A DNA stretch of 64,000 nt from Trichobilharzia szidati (taxonomy: Eukaryota > Platyhelminthes > Trematoda > Strigeidida > Schistosomatidae): assembly GCA_944472155.2 (NCBI GenBank), contig OX235271.1, positions 91,835,256 to 91,899,255 on the forward strand, read 5' to 3'. Each line of letters opens with the position of its first letter. The stretch's first letter is position 1. The translations under genes were made by a program, and so were the position numbers. Under the pieces are notes generated by a model. The model was not told where the DNA came from and did not search any database. It saw only the letters and a program-made list of their open reading frames with translations. Of this stretch, positions 21,732-33,674 are shown in pieces.

Positions 21732-22570
21732 TTAGGTACTGTAGTAGACTAATAGTTGATTCGTTCTAGGAAATAGTGTGTACAGAGAGCGTTTGAAACT
21801 TAAAACTGTATTGCAGTTCCTGATATCTAGGGGCAGATTGTTCCATATTTTAGAATACATGACTGTGAAGAAGTTTTCGCGGAGTGTTGACTTAAAGGCT
21901 TTTATTGTAACTGTGCAATTTTGGTTACGCAGATCGTAAGAGCCTTCTTGCGCGAATTGTATGTCCTTAATGTCTGAGAATGATATTTTGTGTAGGACCT
22001 TATAGAAGAATACTAGGTTTATAATTAGTCGTCTTGTCCAGAGTGGGTCAAGTTGTAGAATCATGCACCATGAGATGTAGTCTTTCTTACATTCGTAGCC
22101 AAGTAGTTTTGAGGTAAAATATCGTTGGATACTTTCAATTCTTAGCTTTTCACGTGTGTGAGTGCTGCTAATAATAAATGGACAGTATTCTAGTAGCGGC
22201 CTCACACAGGTTTTGTACAGAATGAGTTTTGCTTCATTGTCGTGAAAGTTCCTGAGTATGCACCCTAAGAGCATCCTCGACTTTTGAGTCTGTGATGCCA
22301 CTTGCTCAGAGAATGTTAGGTTACTCGAGTACCTCAGACCTAGGTCAACGACACTTTGTAGTTTGGTTAGGTTAGCCGATTGAAGCGTTAACTTCATGTT
22401 GATTGAGGGTGCACCGAAGCAGATCCAGCCACATTTTTTAAGGTTAAATTGGAGGTTCCATAAAGACGACCAAGCAGTCACTTTATCTAGTTCTTTTTGT
22501 ATAACATTCTGGAAGTACCCTAGGTCATCAGATTGAAACATTCGCTTTACTTATGCATAAATCATGAATT
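21732..22570 (-). pseudogene. 5'-truncated CR1-like LINE, RT C-terminal part
   Basis: A 269-codon frame (21732-22541) encodes the region after the RT active site: VTAWSSLWNLQFNLKKCGWI, then VVDLGLRYSSNLTFSEQV, then YKTCVRPLLEYC and a conserved tail (IWNNLPLDIRNC). Immediately upstream in frame the active-site box reads F-M-I-Y-A-stop-V-K-R, where family members have YADD; one stop codon replaces the two aspartates. The copy is therefore inactive even though the frame after it is open. Similarity stops near 22570, as in 5'-truncated insertions. Confidence 0.85.
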
Positions 22571-24473
22571 TCAACTTCTACATTTAACTTCTTTATCAGG
22601 GTGTATCTTCACCATTAACCTGCAGAGGTGGGGACAACCATCTCTCTTCCATTTTTTTACTACTCTACACTTGATCTAACCATCAGTATGAAACCCTATA
22701 AAATTCCATGACTGTAACTTCTTGATAAAAAAGAGTGAATCCTGCGTTTGCGCTGTTTGTTTTAAAGTATTGACATTTCTTAGCTACGTCTGCACTTCCC
22801 TTCTTCTTCGCTTTTTAAAGGTACTGCCTTACAACCCACTATTGATACACTGATGCTATCCTCTAAATATCACTCAAATGGAGTGTTGAAATCACCAGAA
22901 CCTACATTTGGCAGATGTTCAGAATATCGTTAGCACATCTGATGAGTGATAGGACAACCTCCTTCATGAAATCTGTCTATCATTGCAGTGGTGATCCCAT
23001 GAATCTGCCAACAACAAAATAATGCTGTACTAACTGGTGATTCAAAATTTTATCAATTTTTTACTCTATATAACTGACAAACTGACGATGATTGTAAATT
23101 CTGCATCCTATATGTTTTACTCCAGTACCTATATATCAAGCTGCTTCTAAAATCAGGAAGGGGAGCTCCCAATGTTAGATTGCAACGTAAAAAGGAAAGA
23201 AGATGGGAAGTTAAACACTAGTGTTTACAGATAACCCTCACATTCAAACAAACTGCTTCTAACCTACTAATAATGCAAATTTTGTAATTCAGACGTGAAG
23301 TCAACATATTGTGGGTATAATGAAGTTTAAAATTTAGATTCAAACAAACACCTTTTAAATTAATCTGTCAAAAACAAACTTCACGAGTTACTTATCTCGT
23401 TATTCGTACTTTTTCTTTTCCAATATTTATTTCATATACACCAGTCTTCAACTTAGAATTTAAATTTTCAGATATGATCATACCTGTGAAACTGCCATAT
23501 CGACCGCGGAAATGGTTAATTTATATGCATAAAAATGCTATTGAAGTTGTACTTCATGTACCATTTTGCATTTTGTGTCATCTGGACGTTTTGTGGTTCT
23601 CTGGACTGTCGTACATTTTTTGAGTGTACGTTTTTAATTAATGTCTGTTAGCCCCTAGTCAGTCAGTAATTGACATGATACCACCATTATATTTCCTTCT
23701 ACTAGGCTTTCAGTTAGTTTGCTCCTGGTGTTATGATATCAAATTTAATGCATGCTGTCGTTTATACTTCATCAGTTTCACACTACCCGTGGAAAATTTT
23801 GAATTATCTGTATAGGCTCATATATGCCCATGCAGCATGGAATACGTCCGATAGTGGTAACAGTCACAGAAAATGTAATCGAAGATTTGGCGTTCTGTTT
23901 TGTAAGTATTTATCACTCATGTACCTCTATAATAAGCTCTGGTTCAGCATGTAATAAGTTACACCACTACATTTGATCTTGATTTTAGTGAGCTTGGCAC
24001 AAATTTCACTGAGCTAAGTCAAGTCTGACTACTTCATTTTTGATTAACATAAATCACGACATGCATCTCAGCTTCAGTCACTGCATAGACTTAACCAGTA
24101 GACCACAGGCTGTCGTAAGAACTTGGTCTAATACAAGACGAACTTGTTCGGCCTTCCATAGTTCCATTAATACGATACTCTGTTCAGAACATCCCAAAGA
24201 CGCCATGACATGTAAATGCATCATGTGATGAAATGAGACACTGACTTTATGGTCCATCTGTCAAAGTAGCATATCTTCATGTTACCACAGATACCGGCAA
24301 CAAAGTAAAATGAACCATATGTAATAAATCAGAACATGAGCACAATAATTTATTCACTGCGCAAACATCACACCAAACATCAGGCGACATTAAAATATTT
24401 TTTGCAGAGAAAATCGACAACACGAAAGAGCTTACTTTATTTCCCAGTGGAAACACCCGTGTTCTTAAGGTAG
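22571..24473. other. No recognisable feature
   Basis: I see no exon, tRNA-like box or transposon motif that can be supported on either strand. A CTGATGA heptamer at about 22941 lacks the other hammerhead parts. Confidence 0.4.
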
Positions 24474-24660
24474 TTTTTTTTTTGATTTACAGCTTGATTC
24501 CACACCGTACTTTTCAGTACAAGTATGGAATTTTCAGCATGGATATCGGTAGCCCAAATTCAGGCCGACCATAGATATCGGGTGTGCGCCGGCAGGGGAT
24601 CGAACCCCGGACCATGTGCATGGTCGGCGAGAGTCCTAACCACTGTGCCACCGACGCACA
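24474..24660 (-). repeat. tRNA-derived SINE, family B copy 2
   Basis: It is nearly identical to 18553-18734 over its full length, including the box A and box B motifs on the minus strand and the TTTGATTTACAGC start as read on the plus strand. The low divergence suggests both are recent insertions. The sequence outside these limits differs between the copies, which defines the element ends. Confidence 0.88.
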
Positions 24661-26809
24661 TTATTATGTCACAGCTCAGGTGCCTGTGCCCACAGTCCTT
24701 GACATTCTTCCTACTACATTGTTACACTGTTTTGATGTATAATTCTCATTTAAATAGGTATCTCTTTTCAACATTATTCATCAGATAATACGTAAAAGGC
24801 ACCCAAAAAGGTCATTCTTCTTCTTTTCTATGGTAACCATATTTGGGGCATGCTGTGTGCATAGGGAAATGATGAAAGTCAGGTATATCAGTCGACTGTT
24901 CTTTGCACTATGGATGTCCTGTGTAGAGTAAATGCGTGTACCAATTTAGTGGGAGAGCTGCTGGATGCTGTTCTGAACCAGCACTCATCATTTACCATCA
25001 GTTCTGTATCCAGTACAAGTACTATGACTCCGGTGCACCTAATCTTCATAGATGTTTTAGGTCATCATGAGAAGATTATAATGAACGACTGAATTAGTTG
25101 TGTGTGGTTCTCAGATTCCGCTGTGGATTGAATGAAAAGTGCAACTATTAACTCTAAATCCTGCCGATATCCATTTCACCTACTGAACTCGAATAGAATA
25201 CTTATCTGCAAAAATGTACTCCAAACAAGAGAATTTGATGACACTGCGTTATTCAGGGAAGCACTGGTGTATTTCAGGCGATTCCGGGCCACCTCTCTGG
25301 TGATCAGGAAAACTCGTCAGGACTCTCACACTGTCTCACTTAAATCACCCCGAAATATCCTAAAACTGCCCTAAACACACACACCGTGGTGAACATATCT
25401 CAACCGCAATCATCTGCCTAATTAGTGGCTACTGAATCTTCCAAGGAAGGCATTATGTGGACGCCGGATAGTCGTGGAACAGCACAATGACTGCGTCCAA
25501 ATGGACTTTCCCCTTAAGAGTCATACATTAATTGTATCGGTGGGTATCATCTAAACTCGTTCATTATCGCTGCTTGATGTCCTTTGTTTCCTTCATATAA
25601 CTAGCCTATCCATTCATTCACTAACTGTTTATTGATAAAATTTCATTATCACTTTATTGGTCTGTCCGTTTTTGTTTAAGATTATATATAATCCACGCCA
25701 ATTTTTTCAATGTTTTCCTAGTCCACCACACCGGAAAACTAACAGGTGGAGTGACTGACCCTATCCACAGAATTGAGACGAACTTAAAAACCACATACTG
25801 AGATGCACATGCAACCAACCTCTGTACCACTCCCTTTGGAGTCAGGCAAAACTATGGCGGCCGAATGGTAGGAAATACTGCTCAGAAGTTTACTGGAGAC
25901 CAGGGACCTTCATTTTACTGCAAAGTTAAAGAACAGTGACCCAATGCGAATACATAACAGACATTATGGAGACCAATCAGAATAACCAGTGTTATCACAT
26001 AAAAATGACGTCCGTTCACTGGAAAGATACAGATAACAAAAATGAAACAACCTAGCCCTAATTCCGACCTTACTCCTAACCTTGATTTTAATCCTAATCC
26101 TAATCGTTGCCCTGAAAAGCCAACAACATATTATCCAAAGAGTACCAAAAAATTAGACTGGGATGAAATTTGCACCTCACTTCACGCGCAGAGCCCATAG
26201 TAACGCTACAATAATGGCAGGTCCCGCTATTCGACGAATATTATACATTCACGGTCATTGGTGTGTTTGGACTCCTGGATCTCTACTCTTCAGCTTGGTC
26301 TCGGCTAAGTTAAATTATCCTAGTCATTGTCAAGATCTATCGAAATTTAACCTTCATGAACCATTCTGTAGATCTATACTGTAAAGCACAATTAGGGTTA
26401 TGGACTATAAAATCAGGGTCAGGGTTGAGTGTTAATGTTGGAATAGCGGGTGGGTTAAAGAACAGTGTCAGAATATCAATATGTCTCGGAATGACATTTA
26501 TCTACAATCGCCTGGATGAATGTATCTATCGTGCATGGTTTTATTTATCTGTATATTATCCTTCGCGCGAGCGGGATACGTTCTGTCAGCAAATGAGAGA
26601 TAGTTATCCACTGTGGTATTATGTTTGTAGTGCTGGTTAATACACTTTTAAGAACTACATTGCTCTGCCTCATCTGAATTCCGACAGCTACCTCGCGAAC
26701 TGTGAAAAAGGGGTGAATTTTACACTTTCTCGTTTGATTTTGACTTTTGTTGTGTTATGCGCTCCAAAAGCCTGTAGATTAACTCTAAATCAGTTTATTC
26801 TGATGGAAG
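24661..26809. other. No gene; weak telomere-like stretches
   Basis: No exon is supported. At about 26046-26115 there is a run of CCTAA/CCCTAA-like units with many substitutions, and 26392-26420 has TTAGGGTT and CAGGGTCAGGGTTG in the opposite sense. These are too degenerate to call an interstitial telomeric array. Confidence 0.35.
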
Positions 26810-26978
26810 TTAGTGGCACAGCGGTTAGGACGCTCGCTGACTATGCATATGGTCCGGGGTTCGATCACCGCCGACGCACACCCGATATCAATGGTCGGCC
26901 TGCAAAATTTGGGCTACCGATGTCACATGCTGATAATTCCATACTTGTACCAAACATACGGTATGGAGTCAAGTTACA
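26810..26978 (+). repeat. tRNA-derived SINE, family B copy 3, diverged
   Basis: The plus strand carries TGGCACAGCGGTTAGGACGC (box A) and GGGGTTCGATCACC (box B), then ACACCCGATATCAATGGTCG and the family B body. It is noticeably more diverged than the copies at 18.6 and 24.5 kb, so it is an older insertion. Confidence 0.82.
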
Positions 26979-27139
26979 AGAAAATTTAGTTTACATTTCA
27001 GTTTTGAGTGTACTTAATTATAGGAAGTTGTGTTCTTATAACTTAATAGTTATATACATCCATTTTTGTGCACTCGTTGGTTTTTTTATTACTGATTTAT
27101 AAAGGACATATACATAGTCATATTTGAATATTTTTGTAT

Positions 27140-30100
27140 CAGTTCGCTCTGAAAGGCATGCATATCAAAAAATACCACTGTGGAAGGGCTATGTGCCAAT
27201 TTCCAGTTGAAGAGGAAATGAAGTGTGATAACTGCAAGAGATGATTTCATAGCATGTGAACAAAACCAACTTTTGGAACATACAAGCGCTTCTGCAAACC
27301 TCTGGTGAACTGGCTGTGCAATGACTGCTGTAGCACGACTAAGTTTCGCATAACGGTTTTCGAAGTGTCACAATTCGAAGTTTGATGATCACAAAACGTC
27401 TGTGGATAGTCCACGGAAGCACCAAACTGAATTGACAGTTCGCTGCGCAAATGCCCGCAGCCAGCTGAACAAACGGACTGAGATGTGTAATATGACAGAC
27501 TCCGGAAATCGGATGTAATTATCATCACAGAGACATGGCTCACATTCGATATCATCGATATCGAAGTTAACCTGCCAAACTTCGAAGTGCATAGAGTGGG
27601 TCGACTAAGCCTCAAGAGAGGTGTCGTAGTCATCTACCTCGAGAAATGATTAATCGTGCGTAGCATGGAAGTACTCGCTCACGAAAGTGAATTGTTCGAA
27701 CTTCTACGCTTCAGACTTAGATGCATAGGCGAAGATATTGACCCCACTGCCATATACCGCAGTTCTCACTGCAGTGCAGGTGACTTCACAATAAAGAAGC
27801 CAAGGCTATGGACATCGAAATATCGAAGTCCTGTACTCGGTGACATCAGTGCTCCAACAGCTGACTGGACAAGCCTTACAACGCCATCTTCAGACAACTC
27901 CTTTGATCATAAAATGCTGAAATCTAGAATTTCTCTAGCCCTAGTCCGGCATGTCATTAAGCTCACGCGCTACGACTCACAGCACTAATCTGCAACTCTG
28001 GATCTAATGTCCTTTCATGGTGAGGATGTCGATCTCCTGCAACATCTTCCCCCTTTATAAGAAGTGAGCACAGCGTGATCACTTTCAAGTTCACAGCAAC
28101 AGCATAATGGGCCAAAACTCAAACTCGACCAAACTTCTAGAAAGCTGACATAAATGTGATCGTCTTCAACAGCCAACTCAGTGAACTGGTATATCAACCC
28201 AGAGTCCCAAGTAGAAGCTGCGTGGAACCGATTTAAACAACTTTACGCCCAAGTAAATTAACCTTTCATCCCTTGGTCTGTCCCAAAGGGCTGGAAACAT
28301 TACCCCACTTGGATAAACCGAGAGATTTGTAAGTTACTCAGACGCAGACACAAATGTTGGAACCTGTTTGCTACACTTGAGACCAGGAAATTATACAACA
28401 CTGTTAGAAACAAAGCTATTGCAGAAATCCGCCAGTCAGGGATGAAGTTCAAGGCAAATCTGGCTCAAAATGCAAAGGCACAATCTAAGAAAATTTTCTC
28501 GTACATGAACTCCAGGAACGAAACATCCAATGGTGTTCCAAACCTGACTATTGACTATGAAGCAATCGGAGATCAAGAAAAAGCAAAAGCACCTGCAGAC
28601 TACTTCTCCCAAGTCTAAACACAGGAGTCATTACTCCCCACAGGCTCAGCTCTGGTTGCATCAGAGGAACACGGGATAGATTCCGTTGACATTGACCAAG
28701 ACATCGTGCTCAACTGCCTAATGAAACCAGATGAAAGGAAACCAATGGGGCCTTATGATCTTCATCCGAGGCTTCTCAAGGAGCCATCAGCTCACACACC
28801 CAGCCAACTGACCACGATATTCAAGCTCTCTCCTAAATGGAATGTTGCCACGTGACTGGAAAGATTCCTTAAAGCCACCATCCACAAAGGAGGATCAAGA
28901 CAAAGCCCTTCAAATCATAGGCCTATTAGTCTCACCAGCACTTTAAACAAGACACTGGAAAGAATGGTCAAGAAAAGTATCATGGCATATCTGGAAAAAC
29001 ACGAAATGTTATCCAGAGCGCAGCACGGCTTCCGGGGAAACCTCTCGTGCCTTTCAAATCTCCTCACTGCAAGAGAAAGCCTAGTCAAGTCAAGGGACAA
29101 CAGAAGACCCGTTGATGTCACCTTCATAGACTTCAGCAGAGCCTTCGATAAAGTTCCTAACAAAAGACTACCCATGAAGTTGGAAAGTCTTTGTATCAAG
29201 GGCAGGTTAATAAAATGGCTTGGGGAATTCCTCATAGATAGAAGGCAGAGGGTCAGGATCAACTCGAAACTCTCCTCCTGGACAGCAGTGTGTAGCGGAG
29301 TGCCATAAGGGACGGTACTCTGGCCTCTCCTATTTATTTTGTATATCAGTGACTTAGTTGTGCTCCCTAATTCCCCTATGGTCCTATACGCAGGTGACTT
29401 AAAAATCTGGAGAGCTGTAGGGCAACATTAATACACTCACGCTGCAAAAAGACCTCAACAAATTTTCGGAATGGTCCAGAGAATGGATGCTCCCTATCAA
29501 TGTAGCAAAATATGCAACCATGTTCATCGGACAAGCGAGCATCAGCTCCCATGAACTGGAGGGAATAACACTCGCATCAGTTCACTTACTTGGATTTAGG
29601 TGTCATAGTTAGTCACCATCTAAAACTACAGCACGCTATCGCGCGAGGGCTGCACATAGTTTCAGATCCTCATGGGAAATTCGTAGAGCCTTTACTAGAA
29701 TCACCAGAGATATGTTCACCTCAAAATATACATCTCTGGTGAGGTCAAGACTGGAAAACTGTATACAGTCCTTGTTTAAAAGGGGACTCACACATCCTAG
29801 AAAGGGTTAAACACGTATGATTCTCGGAATGACTAACTTATCATAAGAGGAAAGACTAGACAGTTTCAATCTCTTCTCTCTGTCATACCGTAGGCAGAGA
29901 GGAGATTTAATCACAATGGTTAAAATTTTAAATAATGACTAGGGACCTAACCTGTTCTCTCTTTTCCTTCCCACCAGGTCGGAACACCTTAGAGGACATA
30001 GCGGGGGAGTTCAAAAGCCAAGAAGAAATCATATTGGTGTTAAGTACTGGTTCTCACACCAAATCACAAACTCTTGGAGCCGACCCCCAGAAGAAGTGCT

Positions 30101-30215
30101 GTCTGCAACCTCAACTGATTCATTCACAAAGGGTTTGAACAACCACAGAAATTTACTAAAAAAATGATTAACATAGGCTCCAAGCCTTCTATCCTCAACC
30201 AATAAATCTGAATCT
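27140..30215 (+). pseudogene. Long decayed CR1-like LINE (ORF1 finger, endonuclease, RT, tail)
   Basis: In order: a PHD-like finger remnant (CGRAMCQFPVEEEMKCDNC then WLCNDCC, 27175-27330); endonuclease boxes (IIITETWLTFD near 27520, RVGRLSLKRG near 27600); RT finger region (DLHPRLLKE near 28760); HRPISLTSTLNKTLERMVKK at 28917; FIDFSRAFDKVPNK near 29124; GVP-stop-GTVLWPLLFILY near 29300; VLYAGDLKIWRA near 29382 (active site YAGD instead of YADD). The 3' end has repeated TGAATCTGAA-type units near 30210, like CR1-family tails. Many frameshifts and stops show it is dead. A 114-codon open piece remains at 28964-29308. Confidence 0.85.
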
Positions 30216-31600
30216 GAAATATGAAAACGTGAATCTGAGGTACAAGGTCACTTTGATTTTGGCTGTGATAGTTAAACTTCACCGGATATTGGAACAAAAA
30301 TCAAGTAGTGCGTTACAAAAATGCATTAGGGGTGTCAGCTGTATTTGGATAAATTTATGCCTAAGTGGCAATTTACACTTAGTATTTATGGAAACATTCT
30401 ATGTTAATGAACTGAATTTGTATGATAAGAGCAGCAATCAGCTGATTCAGAATTCATTATGAAAATTAAAAGTAAGTTCTCCTAGGCTTACAACAATACT
30501 GAAATTATGCTCGGAAAATCTGAAATTTCGCTTATTCTTCATAGTGTTTAAATTTTAAATGATGTGATTTGCGCAAATATGTTATGTGGTTATTTGGAAT
30601 TGTCAGAATTCTGACAAACAAACTACAGCACTACTTAAGTAGTGCAACTTTCTCTGCTCTAATTCAATACTGACCAATTATCAGCTCCCCATCTCTAACC
30701 GAGATCCCTAAAGCTGTTTAGTAGAAGGCGAGTTAAGGCTTCAGGTACTGATGGTCTGGGTCCTAAAGGATTCAAAGATAGTGCTGTTGAATTCAAGTTT
30801 ATTGTATAGTAATCTGAAGAAGTTTCGTCATACACGTAAATCATTGACCAGCCCTGTTTTAATAAATAGGCGGACAAATCCTAATGACTAAAAATTCAGT
30901 TCAGTCCATTTGTAAATTCGTTGTCATTTGCACATTTAGCAATGAAAATGAAGGTTTTTATGCATGAATTAACCCTTAAGAATTTAAAAAGAATAATAAC
31001 GACAACTGCAGCAGAATGAGTAAAATCTGTTTTACTTCATCAGTAGCTTATCAATTTCTAACAACGTGGAATATCAAGGTATCTGGTTGCATTGCAGCAT
31101 TTGATTTATTTGAATTTATTGAAGAAGCTAAAGTGTTGGTCTGTCGTTGAAAAGAGCATAAATAATCTTGGTATAGTGTTTAATCGTAATGGTATACATG
31201 AGAGAGATAGGTAAAGTTAAAAAATTCATTATGTATATAGGTTGGTTTTCGAAGTTTCTGGGATCTTCAGATGTATGAAATGTACGATTACGTGAGTCAT
31301 TAGAAAGAGTTACTACACAAAATGTAGTGAGTTAAACTGAATGAGTCAAAACAACACTATATTAATAAGCGGTGGTGCCCCCGAAATAGGGAAATGGTAA
31401 CGTGTATATTGGGTAAGAACTATCACCGATTTAAAAAAAGCAAGTTACCAAAACATAGAGGGACTTAATTCAGTTTTTGGATCCGTGGAGCTCATGACAT
31501 CTAATGTTGATAGCTCCAGCGAATTTCCTGGGTTGTTAGTGTTTATTTTCATCAGCTTGAAAGAATTCAAGGCGTCAACTACTTATTGAAAAACTTCTTT
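30216..31600. other. Mostly featureless; possible small RT scrap
   Basis: At about 30722-30795 the plus strand reads RRVKASGTDGLGPKGFKDS, which resembles the start of a LINE RT domain, and E-I-P-K-A-V just before it in another frame. It is short and isolated. Nothing else is recognisable. Confidence 0.35.
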
Positions 31601-31632
31601 GTTCAAAATTGCACATCTTAATCCTAAATACT

Positions 31633-32330
31633 TCAGAACATATCCAGAGCATGTATTTCAGAACAATGTCTATGTTTATTCAGTTGATTTGCTTTAACAG
31701 TTGCACCTAAGTTGACGTAAATAGTTAGGGTTATACTGAAAGGGTACCTATGAATTTTATGCTGAGATGAATACATTTGACACAGAAGGATGAAGTTGGT
31801 TGCAGGAATATTTCCCATTACTGCCTCATTGATGGCACAATTTGTTGTCGGAGTTAAATACCATTGACGCCTATTGGTATAAGGCATTTTAAATGCTATA
31901 CTGATGGAGAGAAGATCTGTGGATAGTGAGTCTATATCCAATGACACCACGAATTTCATGCACGTATGAAGAATCTTCCATTGATTCCTTACCCATTGGC
32001 AGGCTGTAAAACAAACGTAATTGTTGGTGCATAATGTTTGTTATATTTCTTGGCCTAAGACCGATGTAACATTTTATGGTTTTGGAAAAAAAACTACTGG
32101 GAAGATATACAGCTGATTATCATGACAATATTACATTTCACTGGAGTCTTCCTACCACTGGGATTAGAAATCAGATCATAGGTTATAATTAAGTTGTGTA
32201 CTGGGCTATAAGGCACACTTGTTGTGAAGGGGCTGATGATACTACCTACTTGCTGAGGCTGAAGTAGGAGGTCTTTGTATTACCGTTGTGGATTCACAGT
32301 CAAGGAAAAGGGTTAGACAATAAAGAAAAG
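31633..32330 (-). pseudogene. Penelope-like element RT remnant
   Basis: The minus strand reads KFVVSLDIDSLSTDLLSISI, resembling the RT motif of Penelope-like elements (S/F-D-V-D-S-L-F-T-N-I-P). Upstream (higher coordinates) are pieces such as TPVKCNIVMIIS and a Pro/Ser-rich part compatible with the segment before that motif. Downstream, NFILLCQMYSSQHKI may match the following helix. There are frame breaks. The identification rests on one strong motif. Confidence 0.5.
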
Positions 32331-33359
32331 TTGTTCGATGAGGTCATAAATCTTTACCAACTGAAATGGCTGGTGTATCTACTAGGCATTACCTTCAGTG
32401 GTCTGTGGTAACCGAAGTTGAATTTAGTAGGAAAGCAACTAAAGTTGGTCAACTTAACTTGGTGATCCAGACTGTTTGTCTAAGCCATCTGTGAAGGTGT
32501 GTTCTAGAGATGTTATACATCATTGTTTGAAAACCTTTGGTGGTATTGCATGAAGTCGTTTGTAATTATCTACAAATTGAGAACTTTATTACGAAGCACC
32601 TCTCAAACAATATTATATATTTCTGAAGCATTCTGAATGTATTAGCTTTTTTCTGTGTTGATGTGAAATACTGCGTTTGCAGCTTATGCATTTCAATGCA
32701 AGATTTTACGCCTCTGTGTCTGATCAGCTCTAGCGCAATTTTTTTATTTGTGGATGCTGAGTAAAATAATTTAAAAGGCGTGTATCATGATAGTAAACCA
32801 TGGAAACAATAAGTAAGCTCACTAAATCTTCCTTCACTTTTGTTTATAATTAGAACTTAATTATGAAATTTGATCTCAATAGTGGATACGTACCCTAAAT
32901 ATTACTCAGAATAATTCGTGGGGGCAGTTGTGTCACATTTTAAGAGTCTAACTATTAACAAGAATATCTAGTAACATGGGTGTCACACAATCTAAGCGTA
33001 TAATTTGTTCCTTTCATTTTTCACCACTTATATCAATTCGCTATTTGAAATTAAATGTTAACGTTTTTGCATATCCCGTCAATAACAATAAAAATAGCTA
33101 TCCGAATCAGTACTTGGGAAGGACACATTTTCATAGTTCACTATCTATATATTTTACATTTCTGATGCTTTTACTATGGTGAATCTGACTTGTTTTCGTT
33201 TTTTTTTGTTTTCATAAGTTACAATCTCACAGTAGAATTCATCCGATCAATCCCATTCAGTACTGTTCAATGGTCATGAATATAAATATTAAACACATTT
33301 TTCATTTGGCAATATTTATGCAAAATGGCCCGATAAATCATATTTTTATATAACTCTAG
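32331..33359. other. Upstream region of the Staufen-like gene
   Basis: No exon is clear. It should contain either the promoter and 5' UTR of the Staufen-like gene or an intron leading to its first visible exon. I see no reliable promoter element. Confidence 0.35.
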
Positions 33360-33674
33360 TCAAGAGGAGTGATGCCATTTGGTTCTGAAACACCACTGTT
33401 CACTCTCAACAAATGGTGTAACTTTTTTGGAATAGACTTAACTTGGGCTTGTGAAGAAAATGGTGCCTATCACAACAAAGTGTTTCGCGTTACTCTTATC
33501 GTTCATCATCACAGTTTGCCTGATTCTGAAGTGTACTTTGGCATTGGAAAGCGTATTTTAGAAGCGAAACATCGGGCTGCTGAAAATGCTCTTCTATCAT
33601 GCAAATTGTTCGAGGAGTCCAGACTGAGGTTAGAGTTACCGGAGACTGAAAAATCTTGTGTCAAACCAAAATGC
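33360..33674 (+). CDS. stau-like: Staufen-like gene exon 1 (first visible), dsRBD1
   Basis: It encodes SETPLFTLNKWCNFFGIDLT, then GAYHNKVFRVTLIV and GIGKRILEAKHRAAENALLS: the alpha-beta-beta-beta-alpha pattern of a dsRNA-binding domain with a TP..LN opening like Staufen dsRBD1. The donor C-GTGAGT follows 33674, phase 0. The first Met is at 33372. An in-frame TAG at 33357-33359 forms the end of a possible acceptor (AACTCTAG), so this is either an internal exon start or a 5' UTR/trans-splice acceptor just before the start codon. Confidence 0.85.

Noticed and set aside
22935..22965. Hammerhead core CTGATGAG
   Set aside because: No GAAA at the expected distance, no stem I and no cleavage triplet in position.
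26046..26420. Interstitial telomeric repeat
   Set aside because: CCTAA and TTAGGG-like units are present but scattered and heavily substituted; no uninterrupted array.
32976..33182. N-terminal exon of the Staufen-like gene starting MGVTQSKR
   Set aside because: No donor in frame that reaches the acceptor at 33360, where an in-frame TAG precedes the exon; the residues are not conserved-looking.
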